Part shown: piece by piece, positions 7,207 through 15,458 of the stretch
How positions within the stretch are numbered: the first letter of the stretch is position 1
Layout of the letters: every line of letters begins with the position of its first letter
Assembly (NCBI GenBank): GCA_039819565.1
Contig: JBCBRU010000053.1
Coordinates: 1-23,786 of the forward strand
Direction of reading: 5' to 3'
Length of the DNA stretch: 23,786 nt
Origin: JAHQVK01 sp039819565
GTDB taxonomy: Bacteria; Myxococcota; Kuafuiibacteriia; Kuafuiibacteriales; Kuafuiibacteriaceae
Notes under the pieces: model-generated
Database searches by the model: none
The model's input: the letters and a program-made list of their open reading frames with translations, nothing else
Told to the model about the DNA's origin: nothing
Translations under genes and position numbers: made by a program

Positions 7207-8321
7207 CAGTTCTTCGCCAGGGCCGGCTCGGTCAGGTTCTGACGCTCCCTAACCACATAGATGGGGAGGGACTGGCTCTCGTGGTACGTGCGAATGCCGA
7301 TCTCGGCCAGGAGCCCGAGAAACAAGCTCTGAACCCCGGTGATGAACATGAAGATCGCCACCAAGAGAAGCGGGTTCTGGTGCACCCAAACCCCGTAAAA
7401 CACCTTATAGAAGAGGGTTACGAAAGCGGCGAGCGTCCCTCCCCCCATGAGTACGAACCCGAGACCGCCGAAGAAGTAGATCGGCTTCGTGCCGTAGCTC
7501 CCGAGGAATTTGACCACCAGGAGATCCAGCAGAACCTTGAAGGTTCGCATGATGCCGTATTTGGATGTCCCATACTTTCGGGCGCGATGGTTAACGACCT
7601 CTTCGGTCACCCGGGCTCCGGACCAGGATGCGTAGATGGGAATGAAGCGGTGCATCTCCCCGTACAGCTGGACACGCTCGAGCACCTCCCGCCGGTAGGC
7701 TTTCAGCGTGCAACCGTAGTCGTGCAGCTCGACCCCGGTCACCCAGCTGATGAGACGGTTCGCGAGCATGGAAGGCAGCTTTCGGTCCACCATCCGGTCC
7801 TGACGGTCCTTTCGCCAGCCCGACACCACGTCATAGCCCTCGTCGATGCGGGCCAGCAGCCGCGGAATGGAGCGAGGGTCGTTCTGCAGGTCGGCGTCGA
7901 GAGGGATCAGGACCTCGCCCCGGGCGTGATCCAGCCCCGCCACGAGAGCCGCGGTCTGGCCGAAGTTCCGCCGAAAGCGCACGAGCTTGATACGGGGCTC
8001 GCGCTCCGCATGGGCCGAGAGTTTGGTCCACGTGTCGTCGCTCGAACCGTCGTCCACGATGACCACTTCGGCATCAAGCTTTTCGCCGTCGACCACGTCG
8101 AAGACTTCGCTGACGAGCTCGTCGACGCTCTCCTCTTCATTGAAGCAAGGAATGAGGAGGGAGAGGCGCGGCGCTGGGCGCTCCGCTTCGGTCGCTGGCG
8201 CTTCGCTGATCGACGGGTAACGCTGCTGCACGCGGCGTGACTGCCCGCCTACACGCAAATCGGCAACCCCTATCGCCGGCACACCGCCATGGCAGCCTCC
8301 AGCGCGCGGGCTCTCACCCAT
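7206..8321 (-). CDS. GT2 family polyprenyl-phosphate sugar synthase with C-terminal membrane hairpin
   Basis: This protein, up to 371 residues, has a GT-A GT2 domain. Using the long start, LSLLIPCFNEEE is near 53-64, DDGSSDD at 90-96 and the metal-binding DAD at 142-144 (LDADLQNDP). Two hydrophobic helices follow near the C-terminus (FFGGLGFVLMGGGTLAAFV and LLLVAIFMFITGVQSLFLGL). This matches DPM1/GtrB/ArnC-like enzymes that charge undecaprenyl phosphate with a sugar on the cytoplasmic face, giving a donor for a GT-C transferase such as the one in this operon. The start is uncertain. ATG 8321 has AGGGAG 7 nt upstream but overlaps the HEAT-like gene by 52 nt. GTG 8231 (residue 31) avoids overlap and sits 22 residues before the first GT motif, but its ribosome site is weak. 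Confidence 0.87.
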   Translation of the reverse strand: MGESPRAGGCHGGVPAIGVADLRVGGQSRRVQQRYPSISEAPATEAERPAPRLSLLIPCFNEEESVDELVSEVFDVVDGEKLDAEVVIVDDGSSDDTWTKLSAHAEREPRIKLVRFRRNFGQTAALVAGLDHARGEVLIPLDADLQNDPRSIPRLLARIDEGYDVVSGWRKDRQDRMVDRKLPSMLANRLISWVTGVELHDYGCTLKAYRREVLERVQLYGEMHRFIPIYASWSGARVTEEVVNHRARKYGTSKYGIMRTFKVLLDLLVVKFLGSYGTKPIYFFGGLGFVLMGGGTLAAFVTLFYKVFYGVWVHQNPLLLVAIFMFITGVQSLFLGLLAEIGIRTYHESQSLPIYVVRERQNLTEPALAKN

Positions 8322-9514
8322 CCGGTGGCTCCCTGGGCCACCGAAAGCAAAGCATCCGCGTCCTTGGCCCGCCCAGCCTCCTCCACGGTGTTGAGGGCGG
8401 CCAGAGCGATCTCTGGAGAAGCGTCGAGGCCGGCTCGGGCCCAGCCCAACGACGCCGTGCCGTCGAGGCGCCCGAGCGCCCGGAGAAGGCGAGCTTGATC
8501 GGGAGGCGTGAGACGCCCGTCCGCCTGCCAGCCTTCAGCGAAGCGAACAATGTTCTGGATGCGGGTCCGAGACACGAACGGAACGGGGTCCACAGAGAAC
8601 GCGGTCAGGACCTCGACCACGCCCCGGATTCCGGAGGGAGAGAGCGCCTCGAGCTCTTTGCTGCCCATCTCTCCGGTGAGCGCCTGGACGATCGCGGCCT
8701 CTCCGACGCTCTCCTCGTGCCGGGTCGAGCGTCTTTGGAGGAGGGCCAGGATGAGCGGAACTGGGGGCTCCCCGTTTCTCAGGCTGGCCGCGATGGCCCC
8801 CGCGCGAAGACCCGGGTCTCCTTGCACGAGCTGGTCTCGGGTCACGCCGCGGGGCTCGACCCACGTCACCATGGCCGGACCCCGCAGTACTGAAGGGAGC
8901 CGGGAGAGGTCCGAGGCCGAGAAGCGATGACCATCCCTGAGCAGCATCGCAGTGGCCTCCTCGGCGCGAGGCTCGGCCCCGCGCGCGGCGGCCTCCAGCA
9001 CCGTCCGGGCCTTGCGGCTCCCGCGACGTAGGTGCAGCTCGGCGACGGCCACCCGTACCTCGGGATCGACGTCCGAGAGCAGGTCGTAGGAGAGCTCCCG
9101 CGGAATCTTGGCGGGCATCCGGGCCAGGGCTCGCGCGGTCAAAGACCGATGCTCGGCGAGAAGGGGATTCGAAAGCCCATCGGCAACGGTCGCGGTCACG
9201 CTGTTGTCCCCTAGGGCCAGGAGGCCGAGGGCCCGACCAAGGGTCGCCTCGCGTGTGTTCGGCGGCACCCTTCGAAGAGCGCCGAGAGCCTCTGCGCGGC
9301 GGCTCAGGCCGAGGGCCACCGGCACGACCAAGGCCTCCTGTCCTTGCACATCGCGAGAGCGCGCCGTCAGGATCTCAACGCCCTCGGCCCCGGCCAGGGG
9401 TGCGAGCTGCCACAACGCGCCCGGATCGGCCTCCTGCCGAAGTGCGGCCTGAAGCGCGGCGGGGGCATCGGCGCACGAGGCGCCCGTGAGAAGGGCAAGG
9501 AAAACGAGGGTCAT
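8270..9514 (-). CDS. Exported HEAT-like repeat protein
   Basis: This 414-residue protein begins with a short hydrophobic signal (MTLVFLALLTGASCADA). The Cys lacks a canonical lipobox (GASC, no L/V/I at -3), so a type I signal peptidase site after ADA is as likely as a lipoprotein. The body is almost entirely alpha-helical, with tandem units of about 30-40 residues rich in Ala/Leu and DPEVRVAVAEL-type turns. That is typical of HEAT/armadillo solenoids, which act as protein-binding scaffolds. It is the first gene of the minus-strand glycan operon and ends TAG at 8272-8270. The function in glycan work is unknown; it may be a periplasmic scaffold. The HEAT assignment comes from pattern only. Confidence 0.7.
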   Translation of the reverse strand: MTLVFLALLTGASCADAPAALQAALRQEADPGALWQLAPLAGAEGVEILTARSRDVQGQEALVVPVALGLSRRAEALGALRRVPPNTREATLGRALGLLALGDNSVTATVADGLSNPLLAEHRSLTARALARMPAKIPRELSYDLLSDVDPEVRVAVAELHLRRGSRKARTVLEAAARGAEPRAEEATAMLLRDGHRFSASDLSRLPSVLRGPAMVTWVEPRGVTRDQLVQGDPGLRAGAIAASLRNGEPPVPLILALLQRRSTRHEESVGEAAIVQALTGEMGSKELEALSPSGIRGVVEVLTAFSVDPVPFVSRTRIQNIVRFAEGWQADGRLTPPDQARLLRALGRLDGTASLGWARAGLDASPEIALAALNTVEEAGRAKDADALLSVAQGATGWVRARALEAAMAVCRR

Positions 9515-9551
9515 GGTCGGGCTCGGATGCGCGGCCGCTCGGTGAGCTACA

Positions 9552-9560
9552 TGCTATCAT
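9552..9560 (+). promoter_or_regulatory. Candidate extended -10 element upstream of the Ser/Thr kinase gene
   Basis: In the 119-bp divergent gap between the HEAT-like gene and the kinase gene, TGCTATCAT matches the extended -10 pattern TGnTATAAT with one mismatch. It lies about 74 bp before the kinase ATG. No good -35 is seen 17 bp upstream. The stretch is AT-richer than its surroundings. This is a weak assignment from pattern only. Confidence 0.25.
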
Positions 9561-9633
9561 CGGCTGAAGGAGCCCACCCGAAAGCCAGTGTCCGCTCGCC
9601 TCGAGCGTCGGCCACTACGGGCGCAACCCACCC

Positions 9634-12435
9634 ATGCCTCGATTCGAGTCGCAGCCGTACGGAGAATATGTCCTCCACGACCGCATCGGCTGCGGGGGGA
9701 TGGCGGAGATCTTCCTGGCCGTCCATCCCCGAGGAGAGGTCTCCCATGTCGTCATCAAGCGCATCCTTCCTACGCTGAGCGAGGACGAGCAGTTCGTTCG
9801 GATGTTCGTCGAGGAGGCCAAGCTCTGCGTACGCCTCGAGCATCCCAACATCGTGAAGGTCCTCCGTCTCGGAGAGATCGACCATCAGCACTTCATCGCG
9901 ATGGAGTTCGTGGACGGACGGGACCTTCTAAAGACCCTGGCCGCGTGCGGGAAGAAGAGGATCGGCTTCCCAACCGACATTGCCCTCCACATCGTGATGG
10001 AGCTCCTGCGAGGGCTGGACTACGCGCACGCCCTGGCCAGCCCCGAGGGGCACCCGTACGGCATCATCCATCGGGACGTCTCCCCGTCGAACATCCTTCT
10101 GTCCTTCACCGGCCAGGTAAAGATCGGAGACTTCGGGATTGCCAAGGCCACCACCCGCGAGAAGACCGCCACGGGCATCCTGAAAGGGAAGTTCGGCTAC
10201 ATGGCTCCCGAGCAGGTCTCGGGCACCGACATCGATCATCGGGCCGACATCTTCGCGGCCGGCATCGTTCTCTGCGAGCTTCTCACGGGGCACCGCGTGT
10301 TCGCGGGCAAGAACGACCTCGCGGTGCTCGAGCGGGTGCGGGATGCGGTGATCGATCCCCCTCCTCGCCACTTTCGGCCGGATCTCGCACCGGAGCTCGA
10401 ACGGATCGTCATGAAGGCGCTCGCGAAGCGCCCGGAGGACCGATACCCGCGGGCGGGCGACTTTCTCCGAGATTTGGAGAGCTACGTCGAACGCTCGCCT
10501 GCCGACGTCGGCCCGGAGCACCTCGGTCACTTCCTCCGGAACCTGTTTCTTCGATCTCCAGAGGAACAGAGTCGACGCGCCCGAGTCGGCCTCCCTCGCG
10601 TGGCGAGCTACACCGGGGACGACTACGAGACGGGGCCGATGGCCGCGGAAGACGTCACCTCCGCCTCGCTCCTCGAGGACGAGGTCACCCAGGGAGAAGA
10701 CTCCGATGCCTCGTTTCAGCTCGGCGACACCCTCATGGGCTTTCCACCGAGCTTCGAGGAGGGAGAGTCGGCCATGGATGCCCCACCGACGGCGGAGATC
10801 ACCCTCCACGAGATGCCGCTGCCGGACGATCTGCCCACCACGCAGTTCAGCGGTTCCGAGGTCGAAGCGATTCGCCGCCGCCTCGACGGTCCCCGCATCA
10901 TCGAAGACCCCGCGGATCGGGTGCTCGCGGTCCCCCGCGACGCCACCCGCCTCGGCGCTCTCCTCGGCGACGAGGGGCCGGAGCCGGAGGAGACCCGCTT
11001 CGGGATGCTGGCCGGTGGGCCCGAAACCACGGAAGAACTCGGGGGTGACGCCGAAACGCAGTCGCTGTCCGCCGACGATCCCGAGATCGCCCAGCTCCTC
11101 GGAGGAGACCCCAGAGCTCAGCGATGGTCGGCCTCCGAAGAGCAGGACGCCACTCGACTCGGGCCGCTCACCTCGGAGCCCATCTTGGCTGCGGATCTTC
11201 CCGGTCTCCCCGAGCCCTCTTCGGACGAGCTGGACCTAGGCCTCGATGAAGAACCCCTCCCGGAGCTGGAGAGCGCCGCTCTTCACCCGCTGCCTCACCC
11301 GGTCATCCGAGGCACGCCGGTCGAGAAGATGCGGCTGTCCGAACCCACCGCACCTGAGCTCGACGCGGGGGTGGTCGTTCCCCGTGGCGAGGGCATCCCT
11401 CTTTCCGGCGGAGGTGATCCGGCGAGCCGTCGATCCGGGGTCGACTTCGCCGCCGCGCGACCCACGGGTGATTTGAACGCCCTGTCCGAAGGGTCACGCA
11501 GTCAGCGGGTCAGTCTGAGCGAGGTGGTGCGGCGCATTCGCCCGGTTCGTGAGCGGAATCGAACCCAGCGAGCCGTCGAGGATCGCGCCTTCCCTCCGCC
11601 GAACGCCGAGACTGCGGATGTCCTGCCCGAGCTCCCGGCTTCCGCCCTCGTTCAGGATTCGGGCACGCGCCGCTTCGACTTCGGAGCCCTGCTCGAGGAC
11701 CGAAGGATGGGGCTGGCCACCGTCCTGGCCCTCATCGTCGCGCTCCTACCCGCGTCCCTGATCCTCGCCTTCTCGGGAGGCCCGAATCCAGTGCCGCCGG
11801 CGGCGGAGGCTCAGGCTTCAGGGGACGTCATCGAGGGCCCCTCAACGGGGGGGGCGAGAGTAGTGAGCCCCGAGCCCGAGCGCACGACGGGGGCTCGAGT
11901 TGTCGCGAGCGCCGAACCCGAAGCCTCGGCGGCGCCGATCATCGAAGCCCCTCCTCCTCCCGACTCGCAAGAGGTCCTGCAGGAGCCGCCGCCCCTACCC
12001 TCCGCCCCAGAGACGAATCTCGCCGAGGCCCCGCTCGCCGCCCTCCCGTCGTCTCCACGGAAGACCGCCCCTGCGGAGACCAAGCCCCCCGCGGAGATCG
12101 AAGCGCCCGCCCCTGCGCCTTCACCGCCCGCCCCCCCCGCGGCGGCCCGCCCCCGTCCCGCTCGCAGTTCCGCGGGCCGCCGAACGGAGAGAGCCGAGCG
12201 GCCGAAGGTTACGGCGAGACCACGGGGGGCGGCCCTCCGGGTGCGCTGCACCAGCCCCGTCGATCTCCACGTCCGGGGGCATGGCCGCTTCGAGCTCTCC
12301 GGCGACGGCGAAGTCTTCGAGAAACTCCTGCCTCCCGGGGGGTACGTCGTGACCTTCGTACGCGACGGTCGCATCGTGGATCGGCGCTCCGTCCGGCTCC
12401 TCGCGGGCGGCGGTGCCGACCTCCCCTGCCCGTGA
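9634..12435 (+). CDS. Transmembrane serine/threonine protein kinase (PknB/Hanks type)
   Basis: This 933-residue protein has its kinase domain at about 11-285: glycine loop IGCGGMAEIF (18-27), ATP lysine K42 (VIKR), alpha-C glutamate at 60/61, HRDVSPSN (146-153, catalytic D148), DFG 166-168 and APE 191-193. All key residues are present, so it should be active. A long acidic, Pro-rich, poorly conserved linker follows, then one membrane helix at about 692-713, an Ala/Pro-rich extracytoplasmic stalk, and a small beta-rich domain of about 65 residues at the C-terminus (from ALRVRCTSPVDLHV), reminiscent of PEGA-type domains. The cytoplasmic kinase, TM and outer sensor layout is typical of myxobacterial kinases. 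Its stop overlaps the GTG of the formyltransferase gene (GTGA). No strong ribosome site precedes ATG 9634; nevertheless it sits just before the kinase fold. Confidence 0.93.
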   Translation: MPRFESQPYGEYVLHDRIGCGGMAEIFLAVHPRGEVSHVVIKRILPTLSEDEQFVRMFVEEAKLCVRLEHPNIVKVLRLGEIDHQHFIAMEFVDGRDLLKTLAACGKKRIGFPTDIALHIVMELLRGLDYAHALASPEGHPYGIIHRDVSPSNILLSFTGQVKIGDFGIAKATTREKTATGILKGKFGYMAPEQVSGTDIDHRADIFAAGIVLCELLTGHRVFAGKNDLAVLERVRDAVIDPPPRHFRPDLAPELERIVMKALAKRPEDRYPRAGDFLRDLESYVERSPADVGPEHLGHFLRNLFLRSPEEQSRRARVGLPRVASYTGDDYETGPMAAEDVTSASLLEDEVTQGEDSDASFQLGDTLMGFPPSFEEGESAMDAPPTAEITLHEMPLPDDLPTTQFSGSEVEAIRRRLDGPRIIEDPADRVLAVPRDATRLGALLGDEGPEPEETRFGMLAGGPETTEELGGDAETQSLSADDPEIAQLLGGDPRAQRWSASEEQDATRLGPLTSEPILAADLPGLPEPSSDELDLGLDEEPLPELESAALHPLPHPVIRGTPVEKMRLSEPTAPELDAGVVVPRGEGIPLSGGGDPASRRSGVDFAAARPTGDLNALSEGSRSQRVSLSEVVRRIRPVRERNRTQRAVEDRAFPPPNAETADVLPELPASALVQDSGTRRFDFGALLEDRRMGLATVLALIVALLPASLILAFSGGPNPVPPAAEAQASGDVIEGPSTGGARVVSPEPERTTGARVVASAEPEASAAPIIEAPPPPDSQEVLQEPPPLPSAPETNLAEAPLAALPSSPRKTAPAETKPPAEIEAPAPAPSPPAPPAAARPRPARSSAGRRTERAERPKVTARPRGAALRVRCTSPVDLHVRGHGRFELSGDGEVFEKLLPPGGYVVTFVRDGRIVDRRSVRLLAGGGADLPCP

Positions 12436-13403
12436 CGGGAAGCCGCGCTCAGGCCCGCATCGCGTTCTTCGGGCTTCCTGGGGCCTTTGCTCGGGTGTCG
12501 CTGCAGGCCCTTTGTCGCTTCGACCTCCGACCTTCGTTGGTCATCGAAGGTCTCGAGCGGGACCGTCCGCCCCCCCGGGACGACAGCCGGCTCTTCAAGG
12601 CTTCCGAGGGGCGCGGGTTGCCCGCCCGGCTAGGTCTAGGAGGCTGGCTCCGCCGGCCCCCCGGAGGTCTGGTGGAGGACGCCCAGACTCTCGGCATCGA
12701 CGCGGTGCGCACCGGCAACGCCAATGCGCACCGCACGCGCCGGTGGCTGACCGAGCTGAGCCCTGATCTCCTCATCGTATGTGGTTTTCACCATCTGCTT
12801 GCGCCCCCGCTGCTCGAGCTGTCCCGGCGGGGCGGTCTCAACCTGCATCCGGGCCGACTCCCGGACGAGCGCGGACCTGCGCCTCTCTTCTGGGCGCTGA
12901 AGGAGGGCCGGACGCGCATCGACTGGACTCTCCACGTCCTCGACGAAGGTGAAGATACGGGCGACGTCGTGCAAACGGGGTCGGTCGATACGGAGGCCGG
13001 GGACCGTGGTTTGGCCATCCTCGAGGCCATCGCCACCGCGGCCGCGCCCGCCCTGGTGCGCACCGTACGCGCCGCCCTGGACGGGGACCTCGTCCGCATT
13101 CCGCAGGCTTCCCCCACTCGGCCCCGTCACCCGCGGCCGAGATTTCGTGACGGACGCATCGAGCCGGACCGACCGGCTGAGGCGGTCTACACCTTCGTCG
13201 CAGGGTGTGCGGGGCGATACCCGCTCTTCGTCGAATCGGCGGGCGATCGGTTCTTCGTCGCGGACGCCCTGAGCTTCGATGGGGAGGCGTCCCTCGCCTT
13301 CGACTACGTGCTCACCGGAGATCGTCTGCTCCTTCGATGTCAGCCCGGCCTCGTCGAGCTCCTCCTCAAGGAGGACGGTGCTCTCTTCGCCCCCGACTAT
13401 TGA
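12432..13403 (+). CDS. Formyltransferase (methionyl-tRNA formyltransferase-like, GART fold)
   Basis: This 323-residue protein has the N10-formyl-tetrahydrofolate transferase core: GGLNLHPGRLPDERGPAP around 134-151 with the catalytic Asn137 and His139, and DEGEDTGDVV at 171-180 with Asp175. These match the Asn-His-Asp set of Fmt, ArnA and GART. The N-terminal half is Rossmann-like (IAFFGLPG at 10-17). The region from about 220 (DGRIEPDRPAEAVYTFV) looks like the Fmt-type C-terminal domain. It is not confidently the housekeeping Fmt: N-terminal motifs diverge, no def gene is adjacent, and sugar N-formyltransferases share the core. It starts with GTG in a GTGA overlap with the Ser/Thr kinase stop, so the two are coupled. 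The substrate is unknown. Confidence 0.82.
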   Translation: MTGSRAQARIAFFGLPGAFARVSLQALCRFDLRPSLVIEGLERDRPPPRDDSRLFKASEGRGLPARLGLGGWLRRPPGGLVEDAQTLGIDAVRTGNANAHRTRRWLTELSPDLLIVCGFHHLLAPPLLELSRRGGLNLHPGRLPDERGPAPLFWALKEGRTRIDWTLHVLDEGEDTGDVVQTGSVDTEAGDRGLAILEAIATAAAPALVRTVRAALDGDLVRIPQASPTRPRHPRPRFRDGRIEPDRPAEAVYTFVAGCAGRYPLFVESAGDRFFVADALSFDGEASLAFDYVLTGDRLLLRCQPGLVELLLKEDGALFAPDY

Positions 13404-13467
13404 GGCTCAGTCCGGCCGAAGTTCGCGGCTGACCTTACGACCGGGCTCGTGGCAGGGTCGCGCCGCG

Positions 13468-14982
13468 ATGAGCGAGAGGAAAACTCGTGATCTAAACCGC
13501 GGCCGTCGAGCCAAGATCATGTGCACCCTCGGTCCCTCGACGGACGACGAGGCGGTCCTGCGGGGCCTCATTCAGGGGGGCATGGATCTCGCGCGCCTCA
13601 ACTTCAGCTTCGGGACCGTCGACGAGCATCTGGAGCGCATCGCGAAGCTGAGGAAGGTCTCGCATGAAGTCCAGGGTCGGCCGGTCGCCATCGTAGGAGA
13701 CTTCCCAGGGCGGAAGATCCGCGCGCGCGACCTGGAGAATGACGGCGTCAGCCTGGAGACGGGGTCGGAGGTGCAGCTCATCCGCGATGAGGGTCAGCGC
13801 GGGACCGCGCGGGAGATTCCGGTGGACCCGGGGCTCTTTCACGAAGGCTTGATGCCCGGAGATCAAGTGCTGCTCTCCGATGGAGTGGTGGAGCTGCGGG
13901 TCACCCACGCGACCCGGACATCGGCCAACGCCGAGGTCGTCTACGGCGGCGAGGTGCGCTCTCACACCGGCGTGCACGCTCCCGGCATGCCCCTCACCGG
14001 AAGCGCCATCACGGAGCGGGATCTCCCCTTCATGAAAATGGCCGTGGATGAGCACCTAGACTACTCCGCGGTGACTTACGTCGGCGACGCCATCGACGTG
14101 GTCGAAGTACGGGAGCGCCTGGCTGACTTTGGCCGCGATACACCCATCATCGCCAAGATCGAGCGCAGCGAAGCCTTCAGTCGCCTGGACGGCATCCTCC
14201 GTCGAGCGGACGGCGTCATGATTCGGCGCGGAGATCTCGGGGCCCAGATCGAGATCACCCGAGTGCCCGCGGTCCAGAAAGAGATCTTGCGCCTCGCGGG
14301 CCAGGCGGGGAAGCCGGCCATCATCGCCACCCAGATGCTCGGCTCGATGGTGGACAGCCCTCGGCCGACCCGCGCCGAGGCTTCCGATGTGTCCAACGCC
14401 ATCGCGGACGGGGCCGACGGTGTGCTTCTGTCCGCGGAGACCGCGATCGGCCGGTATCCGGTGGAATCGGTGGGGATGATGGCCCGCATCATTGGTGAGA
14501 CGGAGCAGGAAGGGGTGCCGTTTCGACGGGCTCTGCCTCCCGCCGACCAAGCCATTCGTGCCGGCTTCGCACACACCACCGCTCGCATCGCCTGCGAGGC
14601 GGCCCTTCAGACCAAGGCCCGGTTGATCGCGTGCTTCACGGAGTCCGGAAGAACCGCCCGCCTCGTGGCCAAGTATCGCCCCTACGCGCCCATCATCGCG
14701 TTCTGTTCGAACGATGAGACCCGACGCAAGCTCGCCCTCAACTGGGGCGTTCGGACCGACGCCCTCGACGTCGCCGGTGAAGTCGAGGTCATGGTGCAAC
14801 GGGTCGAGCAGCGGCTCCTATCCCATCAGCTCGTGAGGGATGGGGACCGCCTCGTCATCATCTTCGGGGCTCCCGTGGGAGAAAAGGGCCATACCAACTC
14901 GATGCGGCTTCACGTCGTGGGCTCGGTCGGCGGGGCGAGCCGGGACCTTCCCCACTCCTCATCCTCGTTCTTGCCCACCTAG
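13468..14982 (+). CDS. pyk: Pyruvate kinase, divergent
   Basis: This 504-residue protein carries the full pyruvate kinase layout. The barrel starts with AKIMCTLGPST (15-25). The substrate motif is ARLNFSFG (42-49, with R43, N45, S47). The phosphate lysine K230 is in KIER, the metal and substrate site is RRGDLG (253-258), and ATQML is at 287-291. PRPTRAE (299-304 region) is followed by LSAETA (321-326), and a C-terminal lobe is present. It should convert PEP and ADP to pyruvate and ATP. Several normally strict positions differ: His after NFS is Phe48, the DTKGPEIR-type B-domain motif reads GDFPGRKIR, and the SFVR-type motif reads TYVG. It may be a divergent isozyme. ATG 13468 is chosen because it is the first ATG close to the conserved N-terminus, 64 bp after the formyltransferase stop; its ribosome site is weak. 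Confidence 0.9.
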   Translation: MSERKTRDLNRGRRAKIMCTLGPSTDDEAVLRGLIQGGMDLARLNFSFGTVDEHLERIAKLRKVSHEVQGRPVAIVGDFPGRKIRARDLENDGVSLETGSEVQLIRDEGQRGTAREIPVDPGLFHEGLMPGDQVLLSDGVVELRVTHATRTSANAEVVYGGEVRSHTGVHAPGMPLTGSAITERDLPFMKMAVDEHLDYSAVTYVGDAIDVVEVRERLADFGRDTPIIAKIERSEAFSRLDGILRRADGVMIRRGDLGAQIEITRVPAVQKEILRLAGQAGKPAIIATQMLGSMVDSPRPTRAEASDVSNAIADGADGVLLSAETAIGRYPVESVGMMARIIGETEQEGVPFRRALPPADQAIRAGFAHTTARIACEAALQTKARLIACFTESGRTARLVAKYRPYAPIIAFCSNDETRRKLALNWGVRTDALDVAGEVEVMVQRVEQRLLSHQLVRDGDRLVIIFGAPVGEKGHTNSMRLHVVGSVGGASRDLPHSSSSFLPT

Positions 14983-15044
14983 CGCTTGTTTAGGGCCTAG
15001 TCCCCCGGCTCCTCCAGAGATGTTCGAGTCGGCGAAGCAATAGG

Positions 15045-15458
15045 TTAGAAGGCGAGCACGTTGAAGCGCCCCCAGAAGCGCATCAACACCTTGACGAAGT
15101 CGTGCTGATTCCCCGCCTTGATGACATAGCCGTTCGCGTGCTCGTCGTAGGCACGCTTGACGTCCCGATCGGCGCTCGAAGAAGAGAGAACGACGACGGG
15201 TATCCTTCGTGTCTCGACACCGCCTTTGAGCGCCTGCAGAACATCGAAGCCGTTCATGCCGGGCATCTTGAGATCGAGGAGGATGAGGATGGGTCGTTCA
15301 CGGTTGGGGTCCAGGCCGGTGAGGTAATCGAGTAGACTCGCTCCGTCACGAACGCGAACCAGCTCGGCGTCCGGAGATAGATCCTCCCACGCGAGCTCCA
15401 GAAGCTCGGCATGGTCATCATCGTCCTCGGCCTGAACCACAATCTCACGTATACTCAT
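15045..15458 (-). CDS. Rcp1-like single-domain response regulator
   Basis: This 137-residue stand-alone receiver has an acidic run EDDDD at 11-15, phosphoacceptor D62 in LLDLKMPGMNG, Ser92/93 (VLSSSS) and K114. The K114 context is IKAGN, so the usual Pro after the Lys is missing. The long beta3/alpha3 region (LLDYLTGLDPNRERP) is typical of the Rcp1 group of receivers that pair with phytochrome or PAS histidine kinases. It starts in an ATGA overlap with the stop of the PAS histidine kinase upstream, so the two should be co-translated and form a phosphotransfer pair. There is no output domain; it probably signals by protein contact or relays phosphate to another protein. It converges with pyk 62 bp away. 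Confidence 0.9.
   Translation of the reverse strand: MSIREIVVQAEDDDDHAELLELAWEDLSPDAELVRVRDGASLLDYLTGLDPNRERPILILLDLKMPGMNGFDVLQALKGGVETRRIPVVVLSSSSADRDVKRAYDEHANGYVIKAGNQHDFVKVLMRFWGRFNVLAF

Noticed and set aside
7281..8240. Plus-strand open frame of 319 codons opposite the GT2 gene
   Set aside because: Shadow of the GT2 gene, with no coherent domain pattern and no ribosome site.
9928..10809. Minus-strand 293-codon frame inside the kinase gene
   Set aside because: Antisense shadow; no family features.
9588..11048. Plus-strand 486-codon frame overlapping the Ser/Thr kinase
   Set aside because: Arg/Pro-rich shifted-frame product; the kinase frame carries every catalytic motif.
11900..12352. 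Pro/Arg-rich repeat-like frame in the kinase stalk region
   Set aside because: The underlying DNA encodes the Ala/Pro-rich stalk of the kinase in its proper frame; composition bias explains it.
14983..15044. Terminator between convergent pyk and receiver genes
   Set aside because: Only 3-bp GGG/CCC pairing was found and no T-run, so nothing worth calling.
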